Translations under genes and position numbers: made by a program | Origin: an uncultured PS1 clade bacterium | GTDB lineage: Bacteria; Pseudomonadota; Gammaproteobacteria; PS1; Pseudothioglobaceae | Direction of reading: 5' to 3' | NCBI GenBank assembly: GCA_937950605.1 | Contig: CALFDA010000037.1 | Location: 1 to 12,800 of the forward strand | Length of the DNA stretch: 12,800 nt | Shown: positions 7,477-12,800 of the stretch, piece after piece | Layout: the number at the start of each line of letters is the position of its first letter | How positions within the stretch are numbered: the first letter of the stretch is position 1 | Notes under the pieces: generated by a model | What the model was told of the DNA's origin: nothing | The model's database searches: none | Seen by the model: only the letters and a program-made list of their open reading frames with translations

Positions 7477-8278
7477 AGTGTTTTAAACATTTGTCATTTT
7501 CAATTAAAGCATAGGCTGAATGATTATGAATGGATTCGAAGTTTTCTGATTCTAAACGATAATAATCAACATTTTCATAGGTATTTAACCCAAGTGCAAT
7601 CTCACGCACTAAATCTTCAACAAAAGCAGGATTATCATACGCCTTTTCGGTAACAAACTTTTCATCATCACGTTTTAAAACAGCATACAACTCACAAGAC
7701 GCTTTGCGCTCTGCTAACTCAATTAAATCCTCTATATGTAAAGTCTTTTCTTTTGCCACCCTTGCCTTGATAGTAATATGTGAGCGTTGATTATGCGCGC
7801 CATATTTAGAAATACTTTTTGAACAAGGACAAAGACTAGTAACTGGAACCACGACTTTCATCATAATTTGTGCATTTTTTCGGTCTAAACTTCCGTATAA
7901 AGTTACTTGATAATCCATCAAAGATTCCACCCCCGAAGAGGGTGCTTTTTTCTTGCGGAAAAAAAGAAAATTTAATTTAATATGCGCTGTATCAGACGCT
8001 AATCGGTCGCGTATTTTGTCGATAATTTTATTAAAATTGCTAATACCAAATTCACAGGGCTCATCATTCAAAATCTCGATAAAACGTGACATGTGTGTGC
8101 CTTTAACGTGTTTTGGCAAGGTTACTGTCATGGTAAAGTTGCCAATTGTTGGATTCTTATTGCCATCACGGTCAACGAAGATAATGGGATGCGATACATC
8201 TTTAATGCCTACCTTATCAATAGCTATTTGACGTGTGTCTGTATTATTTTGCGTGTCAGGCAGATTGAATGTGCTCAT
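7448..8278 (-). CDS. folE2: GTP cyclohydrolase FolE2 (type IB)
   Basis: FolE2 converts GTP to 7,8-dihydroneopterin triphosphate, feeding folate and queuosine synthesis. It belongs to the COG1469 family, which does not strictly need zinc. From the chosen ATG the protein has 276 residues, normal for the family. It shows TVTLPKHVKGTHMSRF near 51-66. The active-site CPCSK block has Cys150 and Cys152, followed by GAHNQRSH with His162 and His167, and ESIHNHSAYA with His251 and His253 near the end. A longer in-frame start (8326) exists but would overlap queD by 40 bases and adds 16 residues unlike the family. The ATG at 8278 lies 8 bases after the queD stop. A GGAG site formed by the last queD codons (8290-8293) lies 11 bases upstream. 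No folE (type IA) is in the window. Confidence 0.95.
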   Translation of the reverse strand: MSTFNLPDTQNNTDTRQIAIDKVGIKDVSHPIIFVDRDGNKNPTIGNFTMTVTLPKHVKGTHMSRFIEILNDEPCEFGISNFNKIIDKIRDRLASDTAHIKLNFLFFRKKKAPSSGVESLMDYQVTLYGSLDRKNAQIMMKVVVPVTSLCPCSKSISKYGAHNQRSHITIKARVAKEKTLHIEDLIELAERKASCELYAVLKRDDEKFVTEKAYDNPAFVEDLVREIALGLNTYENVDYYRLESENFESIHNHSAYALIENDKCLKHYAKKDTTKN

Positions 8279-8286
8279 GATTTTTT

Positions 8287-8655
8287 TTACTCCGAATAAG
8301 CAACAGACGCTCTTGGTGTTTCCCAAATAACCACTTCACATACACGAACATCTTGATTATTAATTAGTTTCCCCACTTCTTTAAAAAAATATTGGGCAAT
8401 ATTTTCGGCTGTTGGGTTAACTTCGTCAAAAGGCGGAATATCATTCAAATATCGATGATCAAATCTTTTGATAATCGCTTTAGTTTGTTTTTTAACATCA
8501 CGAAAATCAATCGTCATACCAGCTACATTGAGTACTTCGGATTCAATCAGCACTTCAACCTGCCAATTATGTCCATGCAAGCGAGCACAATCACCATGGT
8601 AGTTTCTTAGAAAATGCGCTGAAGCAAAGTCGGTAACAATTTTTAAGACGAACAT
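8287..8655 (-). CDS. queD: 6-carboxy-5,6,7,8-tetrahydropterin synthase QueD
   Basis: This 122-residue enzyme turns 7,8-dihydroneopterin triphosphate, the FolE2 product, into 6-carboxytetrahydropterin, an early step to queuosine in tRNA. The zinc ligands His14 (FASAHFL), His27 and His29 (RLHGHNW) are present, with the catalytic Cys23 four residues before HGH. Asp66-His67 (FDHRYLND), the PTAEN motif (81-85) and Glu112 (WETP) complete the fold of the PTPS/QueD family. Length and motifs are intact. It is the first gene of a tight queD-folE2-DAHP synthase run. No ribosome site is evident before ATG 8655. A TATAAT box lies about 27 bases upstream. The pathway link with folE2 makes the assignment strong; PTPS-III-type folate bypass enzymes are unlikely because the Cys is in the QueD place. 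Confidence 0.94.
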   Translation of the reverse strand: MFVLKIVTDFASAHFLRNYHGDCARLHGHNWQVEVLIESEVLNVAGMTIDFRDVKKQTKAIIKRFDHRYLNDIPPFDEVNPTAENIAQYFFKEVGKLINNQDVRVCEVVIWETPRASVAYSE

Positions 8656-8675
8656 AGTTCGGAAAAATTATAAAA

Positions 8676-8707
8676 GGCGCTATTATACATATATTTGTTA
8701 TAACGCC
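8676..8707. promoter_or_regulatory. -10 box and imperfect dyad upstream of queD-folE2
   Basis: On the minus strand a consensus TATAAT (8682-8687) precedes queD; no matching -35 is visible. It lies within an imperfect dyad: GGCG-N3-TTATA on the left and TATAA-CGCC on the right (8676-8707). The right arm includes the perfect palindrome GTTATAAC (8697-8704). FolE2 genes are often controlled by Zur in other bacteria, and GTTATAAC resembles the core of gammaproteobacterial Zur sites; the link is speculative. Confidence 0.4.
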
Positions 8708-8771
8708 CATTCAAGTTTAGGGCACAACTTCTTACTCTATAAAAGCAATTTAGAATTTGTAGATAGGCATT

Positions 8772-8804
8772 TTGAGCATAGCAATATATTTGCTCTATAC
8801 TCAA
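8772..8804 (-). terminator. long hairpin over the parC stop codon
   Basis: The outer arms TTGAG (8772-8776) and CTCAA (8800-8804) and inner arms AGCAA and TTGCT around TATAT form a long imperfect hairpin. The parC stop codon (8801-8803) lies inside the outer arm. There is no T-run after it on the minus strand, so it may protect the 3' end or act as a weak, factor-aided terminator. The spacer up to queD (8656-8800) holds no other gene. Confidence 0.4.
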
Positions 8805-11035
8805 TCGAGTGTTTGAATTTTAGATGGTTTTTGATAGCCCCTTGGTAGCAATTTTCCAGATGTTGCGCGTGCGCCCATATAGTTGGATAAATTTTTAAAT
8901 TTAATGGTTAAATGGCGTTTGCCCGCGGTTACTTTGAGATTTTGTGTATTAAATAATACACAAAGACTTACTACAAACTCCTTACCAGACTTCATCTCTT
9001 TTGGCGAAATTTGAATCAGTTTAGTACCCTTACCTTTTGATAGTATTGGCAACTCGGATATTGGAAATATTAACAAATTGCCACGATTAGTAATCACGGC
9101 AACAAATTGTTTTGCTAAATCATCAATCTTTACTATCCTCATCGCCTTAGCAATGCCTGACAATAACAAAGAAGCCTTGCCCGATTTTTTCTTTGAGACT
9201 AAATTACCAATAGTAGAAACAAAACCATAACCTGCGTTAGACACAAGCAAGACATTTTGATTATCATCACCCATCACTACATCAACAAATTCTGCGCCTG
9301 CTGGTGGCATAAGTTTTCCTGTTAGGGGTTTGCTTTGTCTGCGTGCATTTGGTAGAGAATTCGCAATTAATGCATAAGAGCGCCCTGTTGAATCTAAAAA
9401 TATAGCTACTTTATTGCTACGACCTTTAGCGCTGATTAAATATCCATCTCCTGATTTGTAATTCAAGGTGCTTAAATCAATATCATGACCTTTGACGCTA
9501 CGAACCCAACCTTTATTGCTTAATACCACAGTTACATTTTCAACAGGCATCAAATCGTCTTGATTAAAGGCTTGGGCATTTTGAGTGGCTGGGTTAAGAC
9601 CAGAACGCCTAGAATCGCCAAATTTTTTGATAATGGTTTTAAGTTCTTTTTTAATATAGGTTTTTAAGCGCGTATTGCTTGATAATAATAATTCCAACTT
9701 GGTTTTTTCTTTTGATAATTCTTTTTGCTCGCCTTGAATTTTTATTTCTTCTAACTTAGCAAGATGGCGAAGTCTTAATTCGAGAATTGCCTGCGCTTGA
9801 ATCTCACTTAGCTTAAAGCGTGACATTAATACGGGTTTTGGCTTGTCCTGCGTGCGAATAATGGCAATGACTTCTTCAATGTTTAAAAATGCAATCAGCA
9901 ACCCATCTAAAATGTCTAAGCGTGCCAAAATTTTATCAAGTCGATGTTTTAAACGGCTAGTAACCACTTTGATACGATAAGCAAGCCACTCTTGCAACAT
10001 TGGAATCAATGGTTTAACCTGTGGTTTTCCGTCCAGACCAATCACATTCATATTAACACGATAATGCTTTTCTAAATCGGTAGTGGCAAACAAATGCAAC
10101 ATTAAACTCTCGACATTCACACGCTTTGATTTTGGCACAATCACAATGCGCGTTGGGTTTTGATGATCAGATTCATCACGAATATCTTCAACTAATGGCA
10201 GTTTTTTCTTGCGCATCTGCTCGGCAATTTGCATAATTACTTTAGAGCCTGAAACTTGAAAAGGTAGTGCCTCAATTACAATGTCTAAACCGTCCTTTTG
10301 ATAAGGGGCACGCATTTTGACAGAACCATGTCCCGTTGCATAAATTTGTCTAATATCTGCTTGGTTTGAAACAATATCTGCGGTGGTTGGATAGTCAGGT
10401 GCAGGTAAAATTTTCATTAGTGATTCAAGCGTAGTAGAGGGATTGTCGAGCAATTTAATACATGCAGAAACAACTTCGCTTAAATTATGCGGTGGTACAT
10501 CTGTTGCCATGCCAACTGCAATACCAGAAACACCATTTAAGAGTAGATTAGGCACTTGAGAAGGCAAGTTTTGTGGTTCTTGCAATGAACCATCAAAATT
10601 ATCTACCCAATTAACCGTGCCTTGATTGATTTCACTCAATAATAAGTCTGCATAAGGAGAAAGTTTGCTTTCGGTATAACGCATTGCCGCAAATGATTTT
10701 GGATCATCGGGTGCGCCCCAATTACCCTGCCCGTCAATGAATGGATAACGATAAGAAAATGGTTGTGCCATTAGCACCATTGCCTCATAACAAGCACTGT
10801 CGCCATGCGGGTGGAACTTGCCTAAAACATCGCCAACGGTACGTGCTGATTTCTTGAATTTAGCACTTGATTTTAACCCTAATTCACTCATTGCATAAAT
10901 GATACGACGCTGCACAGGCTTCAAACCATCGCCCATAAATGGCAATGCACGATCAAGAATAACATACATGGAATAATCAAGATAGGCGCGCTCGCTAAAC
11001 TCGCTAACACTTTGCTGCTCTAAATCGGTTTGCAT
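8801..11035 (-). CDS. parC: DNA topoisomerase IV subunit A
   Basis: This 744-residue subunit cuts and rejoins DNA in topoisomerase IV, which separates daughter chromosomes together with ParE. It begins with the ParC-like YLDYSMYVILDRALP and GDGLKPVQRR. The quinolone-resistance-determining stretch HPHGDSACYE has Ser80 and Glu84, the same numbers as E. coli ParC. The catalytic tyrosine is Y120 in FAAMRYTE, preceded by the ParC hallmark DDPKS. The intercalating-isoleucine segment SGIAVGMATDVPPHN follows. There is no GyrA box, and the C-terminal part is a shorter pinwheel, so it is ParC rather than a second GyrA. Length is close to the E. coli protein (752). No parE lies beside it in this window. 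The start matches family alignments although no ribosome site is evident. Confidence 0.97.
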   Translation of the reverse strand: MQTDLEQQSVSEFSERAYLDYSMYVILDRALPFMGDGLKPVQRRIIYAMSELGLKSSAKFKKSARTVGDVLGKFHPHGDSACYEAMVLMAQPFSYRYPFIDGQGNWGAPDDPKSFAAMRYTESKLSPYADLLLSEINQGTVNWVDNFDGSLQEPQNLPSQVPNLLLNGVSGIAVGMATDVPPHNLSEVVSACIKLLDNPSTTLESLMKILPAPDYPTTADIVSNQADIRQIYATGHGSVKMRAPYQKDGLDIVIEALPFQVSGSKVIMQIAEQMRKKKLPLVEDIRDESDHQNPTRIVIVPKSKRVNVESLMLHLFATTDLEKHYRVNMNVIGLDGKPQVKPLIPMLQEWLAYRIKVVTSRLKHRLDKILARLDILDGLLIAFLNIEEVIAIIRTQDKPKPVLMSRFKLSEIQAQAILELRLRHLAKLEEIKIQGEQKELSKEKTKLELLLSSNTRLKTYIKKELKTIIKKFGDSRRSGLNPATQNAQAFNQDDLMPVENVTVVLSNKGWVRSVKGHDIDLSTLNYKSGDGYLISAKGRSNKVAIFLDSTGRSYALIANSLPNARRQSKPLTGKLMPPAGAEFVDVVMGDDNQNVLLVSNAGYGFVSTIGNLVSKKKSGKASLLLSGIAKAMRIVKIDDLAKQFVAVITNRGNLLIFPISELPILSKGKGTKLIQISPKEMKSGKEFVVSLCVLFNTQNLKVTAGKRHLTIKFKNLSNYMGARATSGKLLPRGYQKPSKIQTLD

Positions 11036-11058
11036 GCTTTGTTGGTAGTGATATTAAT

Positions 11059-11073
11059 GTCTTTTTAAAAGAC
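11059..11073. repeat. inverted repeat in the parC leader
   Basis: GTCTTTT-T-AAAAGAC is a perfect 7-bp inverted repeat about 24 bases before the parC start; ATTA and TAAT on either side extend it with a 2-base bulge. It would lie in the parC leader RNA or act as a DNA site. Confidence 0.35.
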
Positions 11074-11082
11074 TAATTATTT

Positions 11083-11113
11083 TTTACACATCGCTTGATG
11101 TTTGTCGGACAAA
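11083..11113 (-). promoter_or_regulatory. weak candidate parC promoter with overlapping 13-bp palindrome
   Basis: TTGTCC (11107-11112) and TGTAAA (11083-11088), spaced 18 bases on the minus strand, each match four of six consensus bases. The -35 is embedded in a perfect palindrome, TTTGTC-G-GACAAA (11101-11113), a plausible operator. The evidence is only the sequence match. Confidence 0.3.
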
Positions 11114-11285
11114 AATGATACCACAAAGTTATTCGTTTATTATTAGGGTTTCAACTGTACCCATACAGGTTTAAAACGCAATTTTTTATCACTTTTAAAA
11201 CTGCGATAAAGTATGGTTATCTATTAAAAAATGACACTTAAATATTCAAATACACTAAAAATTCTTGGGAAGATAGTAAAACAAG
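11114..11285. other. gene-free AT-rich spacer between parC and the HsdR-N-like gene
   Basis: This part of the 367-base divergent intergenic region has no convincing gene. It holds one weak inverted repeat, TTTATC (11185-11190) with GATAAA (11205-11210), and the beginning of a 25-codon open frame at 11231-11308 with no ribosome site. The promoter and tandem repeat of the downstream gene start just after it. Confidence 0.5.
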
Positions 11286-11307
11286 TTGTTAATTTATTGT
11301 TAATTTA
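11286..11307 (+). repeat. perfect tandem 11-bp repeat, TTGTTAATTTA twice
   Basis: Two identical copies (11286-11296 and 11297-11307) sit head to tail. The period is about one helical turn, so both copies face the same side of DNA. The second copy supplies the -35 box of the downstream promoter, which makes it a candidate operator. Confidence 0.6.
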
Positions 11308-11325
11308 GTTAGTAAAAACTATATT
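11297..11325 (+). promoter_or_regulatory. promoter of the HsdR-N-like nuclease gene
   Basis: TTGTTA (11297-11302), exactly 17 bases, then TATATT (11320-11325). The -35 matches four of six and the -10 five of six consensus bases. The transcript would start near 11332 and have a leader of about 70 bases. It is the best-spaced promoter in the window. Confidence 0.6.
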
Positions 11326-11390
11326 TTCAAACAAAGTTTTGTACCTACTGAAGTGGGTTTGCTTTAAAATAAATGCGAGTTTTTCTTCTC

Positions 11391-11397
11391 AAGGTGG
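11391..11397 (+). promoter_or_regulatory. ribosome binding site deciding the start at 11403
   Basis: AAGGTGG, one mismatch from AAGGAGG, lies 5 bases before ATG 11403. An upstream in-frame ATG at 11373 has no such site and would add ten residues unlike the family, so 11403 is preferred. Confidence 0.7.
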
Positions 11398-11402
11398 TAA
11401 AT

Positions 11403-12482
11403 ATGGATTTAATTGATCACATAAAAGACTTGGCTTCTAGAATTGAAAAGCAATTAGAGCATATTAAAACAGAGGAAGCCACTAAAACCGCACTTATAAT
11501 GCCTTTCATTAACTCTCTTGGTTATGATGTGTTTAATCCATTACAGGTAATACCAGAGTTCACAGCAGATGTGGGAACAAAGAAAGGGGAGAAAGTGGAT
11601 TATGCAATAAAAAAAGATGATGAAATCATTATGCTTATTGAGTGTAAGCAGGCAGGGGCGGATTTACATAAGAATCATGCGTCACAATTGTATAGGTATT
11701 TTTCGGTTACTGAAGCAAGATTTGCAATTCTCACAAATGGCATTGATTATGAATTTTATTCTGATATTGATGAAGATAATAAAATGGATTCAAAGCCATT
11801 CTTCACATTCAATATTCTGCATTTTGAAGACCATCAAATTAGTGAATTAAAGAAATTCACAAAATCAACTTTTTCTTTAGAGGATATCTTAACAACTGCT
11901 AGCACTTTGAAGTATGCGGGTGCGATTAAAAATGTATTAGCAGAAGAACTCAAAAATCCTACTGAAGACTTTGTGAGGTTTTTTGCTCGTCAAATTTATG
12001 ACGGTATCCTCACTAAGAGAGTTTTAGAGCAGTTCACACAAATCGTAAAAGACGCGCGCACCCAGTTTATTAATGAAAGAATTAATGAACGGTTAAAATC
12101 AGCATTATCTGCAAATGAACAGGAAACTTTAGCCACAATGATTGACGAGGGCAAGATCGGCAATTCTACTCAAGATGTTCAAAATGGTATTGAAGCAACC
12201 CAAGATGAAATCGATGGGTACAACATTGTGAAAGCAATTTTATATGAGGTTGTTGATGATGTTCAACGCATAGCAATGAGAAATACAAAACGTTATTGTG
12301 GAATTCTTTTAGATGACAACAACAGAAAACCGCTATGTAGGCTACATTTTCACTACTCACAAAAATATCTCGGAGTGATTAAAAATAGAAAAGAAGAACG
12401 AATTGCAATTGATGCTGTTAATGATATTTTTAAATACGCCAACAAAATTAAGTCTACTCTATCAGAGTACGAAGAAAATTAA
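11403..12482 (+). CDS. solitary HsdR-N-terminal-like nuclease (type I restriction enzyme R, N-terminal domain protein)
   Basis: This 359-residue protein has the PD-(D/E)XK domain found at the N-terminus of type I restriction HsdR subunits, but no helicase part (HsdR is usually about 1000 residues). Glu24/Glu25 lie in TEEATKTALIMPFINSLGYD. Asp66 is in KVDYAI, Glu80 and Lys82 in LIECKQAG (the D...ExK triad), and the QLYRYF motif with Gln95 follows. The middle has the segment NPTEDFVRFFARQIYDG (185-201), seen in this stand-alone family. The C-terminus (about 271-350) carries a separate conserved region, including RYCGILLDDNNRKPLCRLHF. No hsdS or hsdM lies near. The gene is divergent from parC and has its own promoter. 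It may be an anti-phage or repair nuclease; the target is unknown. Confidence 0.83.
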   Translation: MDLIDHIKDLASRIEKQLEHIKTEEATKTALIMPFINSLGYDVFNPLQVIPEFTADVGTKKGEKVDYAIKKDDEIIMLIECKQAGADLHKNHASQLYRYFSVTEARFAILTNGIDYEFYSDIDEDNKMDSKPFFTFNILHFEDHQISELKKFTKSTFSLEDILTTASTLKYAGAIKNVLAEELKNPTEDFVRFFARQIYDGILTKRVLEQFTQIVKDARTQFINERINERLKSALSANEQETLATMIDEGKIGNSTQDVQNGIEATQDEIDGYNIVKAILYEVVDDVQRIAMRNTKRYCGILLDDNNRKPLCRLHFHYSQKYLGVIKNRKEERIAIDAVNDIFKYANKIKSTLSEYEEN

Positions 12483-12603
12483 TCCTAACAAAGACTATTT
12501 TGTAAGAGGTTTAATGTACGCGCAATTTACGAATTTTAAGCAGATGGTAATGGAATTAGATGCCAAGGAATAAATTGCTTGATATGCATGGCGGAAAGAG
12601 TTG

Positions 12604-12653
12604 GTGTAATAGAATACTAGTGAAGAGTCAAAGTATTAGTTACACTAAAGTGT
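12604..12653. repeat. imperfect hairpin overlapped by a short perfect hairpin
   Basis: GTGTAA (12604-12609) pairs with TTACAC (12640-12645), and AATACT (12613-12618) pairs with AGTATT (12632-12637), across a small internal loop and a 13-base end loop. ACACT-AA-AGTGT (12642-12653) is a second perfect hairpin using part of the first's right arm, so the two could be alternative folds. No T-run follows, so a terminator role is only possible. Confidence 0.45.
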
Positions 12654-12655
12654 GG

Positions 12656-12681
12656 CAACCCCAACCCAACCCAACACCACC
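12656..12681 (-). repeat. GGGTT tandem repeat (C-rich on the plus strand)
   Basis: The minus strand has four runs of two or more Gs separated by TT or short spacers (GGTGTT, then GGGTT twice, then GGGG). The plus strand reads CAACCCCAACCCAACCCAAC. It stands out in AT-rich DNA and could form a two-layer G-quadruplex in the minus-strand RNA or DNA. Confidence 0.45.
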
Positions 12682-12687
12682 TCTAAA

Positions 12688-12726
12688 CTCAAGACATCTG
12701 TAGCAACTAAAAATCTCAAGACATCT
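12688..12726 (+). repeat. 12-bp direct repeat CTCAAGACATCT, two copies
   Basis: Identical copies at 12688-12699 and 12715-12726, spaced 27 bases start to start with a 15-base interval. They lie just past the stop codon of the partial minus-strand gene. They could be a duplicated 3' end, a protein site or a relic of an insertion. Only two copies are seen, so it is not a CRISPR array. Confidence 0.55.
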
Positions 12727-12732
12727 ATTAGA

Positions 12733-12800
12733 TTAAATTTGCTCTAAGTTATTTTCTAAGTTTTTCTCATTCCAAATTCGCCTACCATCAAGCAAAGTGT
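12733..12800 (-). CDS. C-terminal end of an unidentified protein (partial)
   Basis: The minus strand is open from the window edge to a TAA at 12733-12735, giving 22 codons that end TLLDGRRIWNEKNLENNLEQI. The composition looks like a real protein tail and the other two minus frames stop sooner. DGR followed by an aromatic residue recalls the C-terminal strand of UDP-glucose/GDP-mannose dehydrogenases (FDGRN-Y), but the match is too short to name it. It is convergent with the HsdR-N-like gene. Confidence 0.35.
   Translation of the reverse strand, partial: TLLDGRRIWNEKNLENNLEQI

Larger units (their letters stand above)
12483..12732. other. gene-free repeat-rich spacer
   Basis: These 250 bases separate the HsdR-N-like gene from a convergent partial gene. 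They hold an open frame ending at 12573 that has no clear support, a weak ACAAA/TTTGT repeat just after the gene, a long imperfect hairpin, a short perfect hairpin, a C-rich tandem repeat and a 12-bp direct repeat, each listed separately. No clear terminator with a T-run is present. Confidence 0.5.

Noticed and set aside
8279..8326. Upstream start for FolE2 (MGNTKSVCCLFGVKKI extension)
   Set aside because: These residues come from reading the end of queD in another frame and do not resemble FolE2; ATG 8278 has a GGAG site at a long but usable distance.
11231..11308. A 25-codon open frame with a hydrophobic end (MTLKYSNTLKILGKIVKQVV...)
   Set aside because: There is no ribosome site, and it runs through the tandem repeat and promoter of the downstream gene, so coding use is unlikely.
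12421..12573. A 50-codon plus-strand frame overlapping the end of the HsdR-N-like gene, with an inner start at 12514 (MYAQFTNFKQMVMELDAKE) after AAGAGG
   Set aside because: The first part is a shadow of the nuclease gene and the rest is only 19 codons with no recognisable family. It might be a frameshifted remnant of a longer C-terminus, but nothing supports that.
12589..12600. TGGCGGAAAGAG resembling the 3' end of tRNA-Ser (TGGCGGAGAG), as a possible attachment-site copy
   Set aside because: Only about nine of ten bases agree, it includes the common CCA end, and it lies on the far side of the tRNA from where an island would insert. Chance is likely.
12688..12726. Possible start of a CRISPR array (two 12-bp repeats, 15-base interval)
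   Set aside because: Only two copies, both too short and with too short an interval, and no cas genes nearby.

Overview
The window reads as chromosome of an AT-rich gammaproteobacterium. GyrA has a GyrA box, ParC is a typical gammaproteobacterial ParC, and the tRNA-Ser(GCU) carries an encoded CCA. The AT-rich base use and the restriction-type genes placed beside housekeeping genes would fit the SUP05/Thioglobus/sulfur-symbiont group. That placement is an impression from the sequence, not a demonstrated assignment.

Layout. (1) Positions 1-3405 are an accessory block. It holds two divergent nuclease-type genes: a fused DUF262-DUF1524 (GmrSD-like) protein on the minus strand and a PD-(D/E)XK nuclease on the plus strand, separated by a 112-base divergent promoter region. 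The block ends at the 3' end of a tRNA-Ser(GCU) gene (minus strand), with a hairpin terminator shared between the nuclease and the tRNA. (2) Positions 3433-11035 are a housekeeping block, all on the minus strand. In transcription order it is parC, queD, folE2, a class I DAHP synthase gene, gyrA, tRNA-Ser. queD and folE2 are 8 bases apart and folE2 overlaps the DAHP synthase gene by 29 bases, so these three probably form one operon; parC and gyrA have their own upstream regions. (3) Positions 11036-12800 are accessory again. A 367-base AT-rich intergenic region carries a good promoter and an 11-bp tandem repeat. It is followed by a solitary HsdR-N-terminal-like nuclease gene (plus strand), a gene-free stretch full of small repeats, and the C-terminal end of an unidentified minus-strand gene at the window edge.

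How the genes work together. GyrA and ParC are the DNA-breaking subunits of the two type IIA topoisomerases; their GyrB and ParE partners are not here. FolE2 makes dihydroneopterin triphosphate from GTP, which QueD converts to 6-carboxytetrahydropterin for queuosine; FolE2 also feeds folate. DAHP synthase opens the shikimate pathway, which supplies the p-aminobenzoate for folate. The three nuclease genes have no methyltransferase or helicase partner in view. They are best read as candidate modification-dependent or stand-alone anti-phage nucleases flanking the conserved block.

The most interesting parts are the divergent DUF262/PD-(D/E)XK pair next to the tRNA-Ser 3' end, and the solitary HsdR-N-like nuclease with its 11-bp repeat at the promoter.
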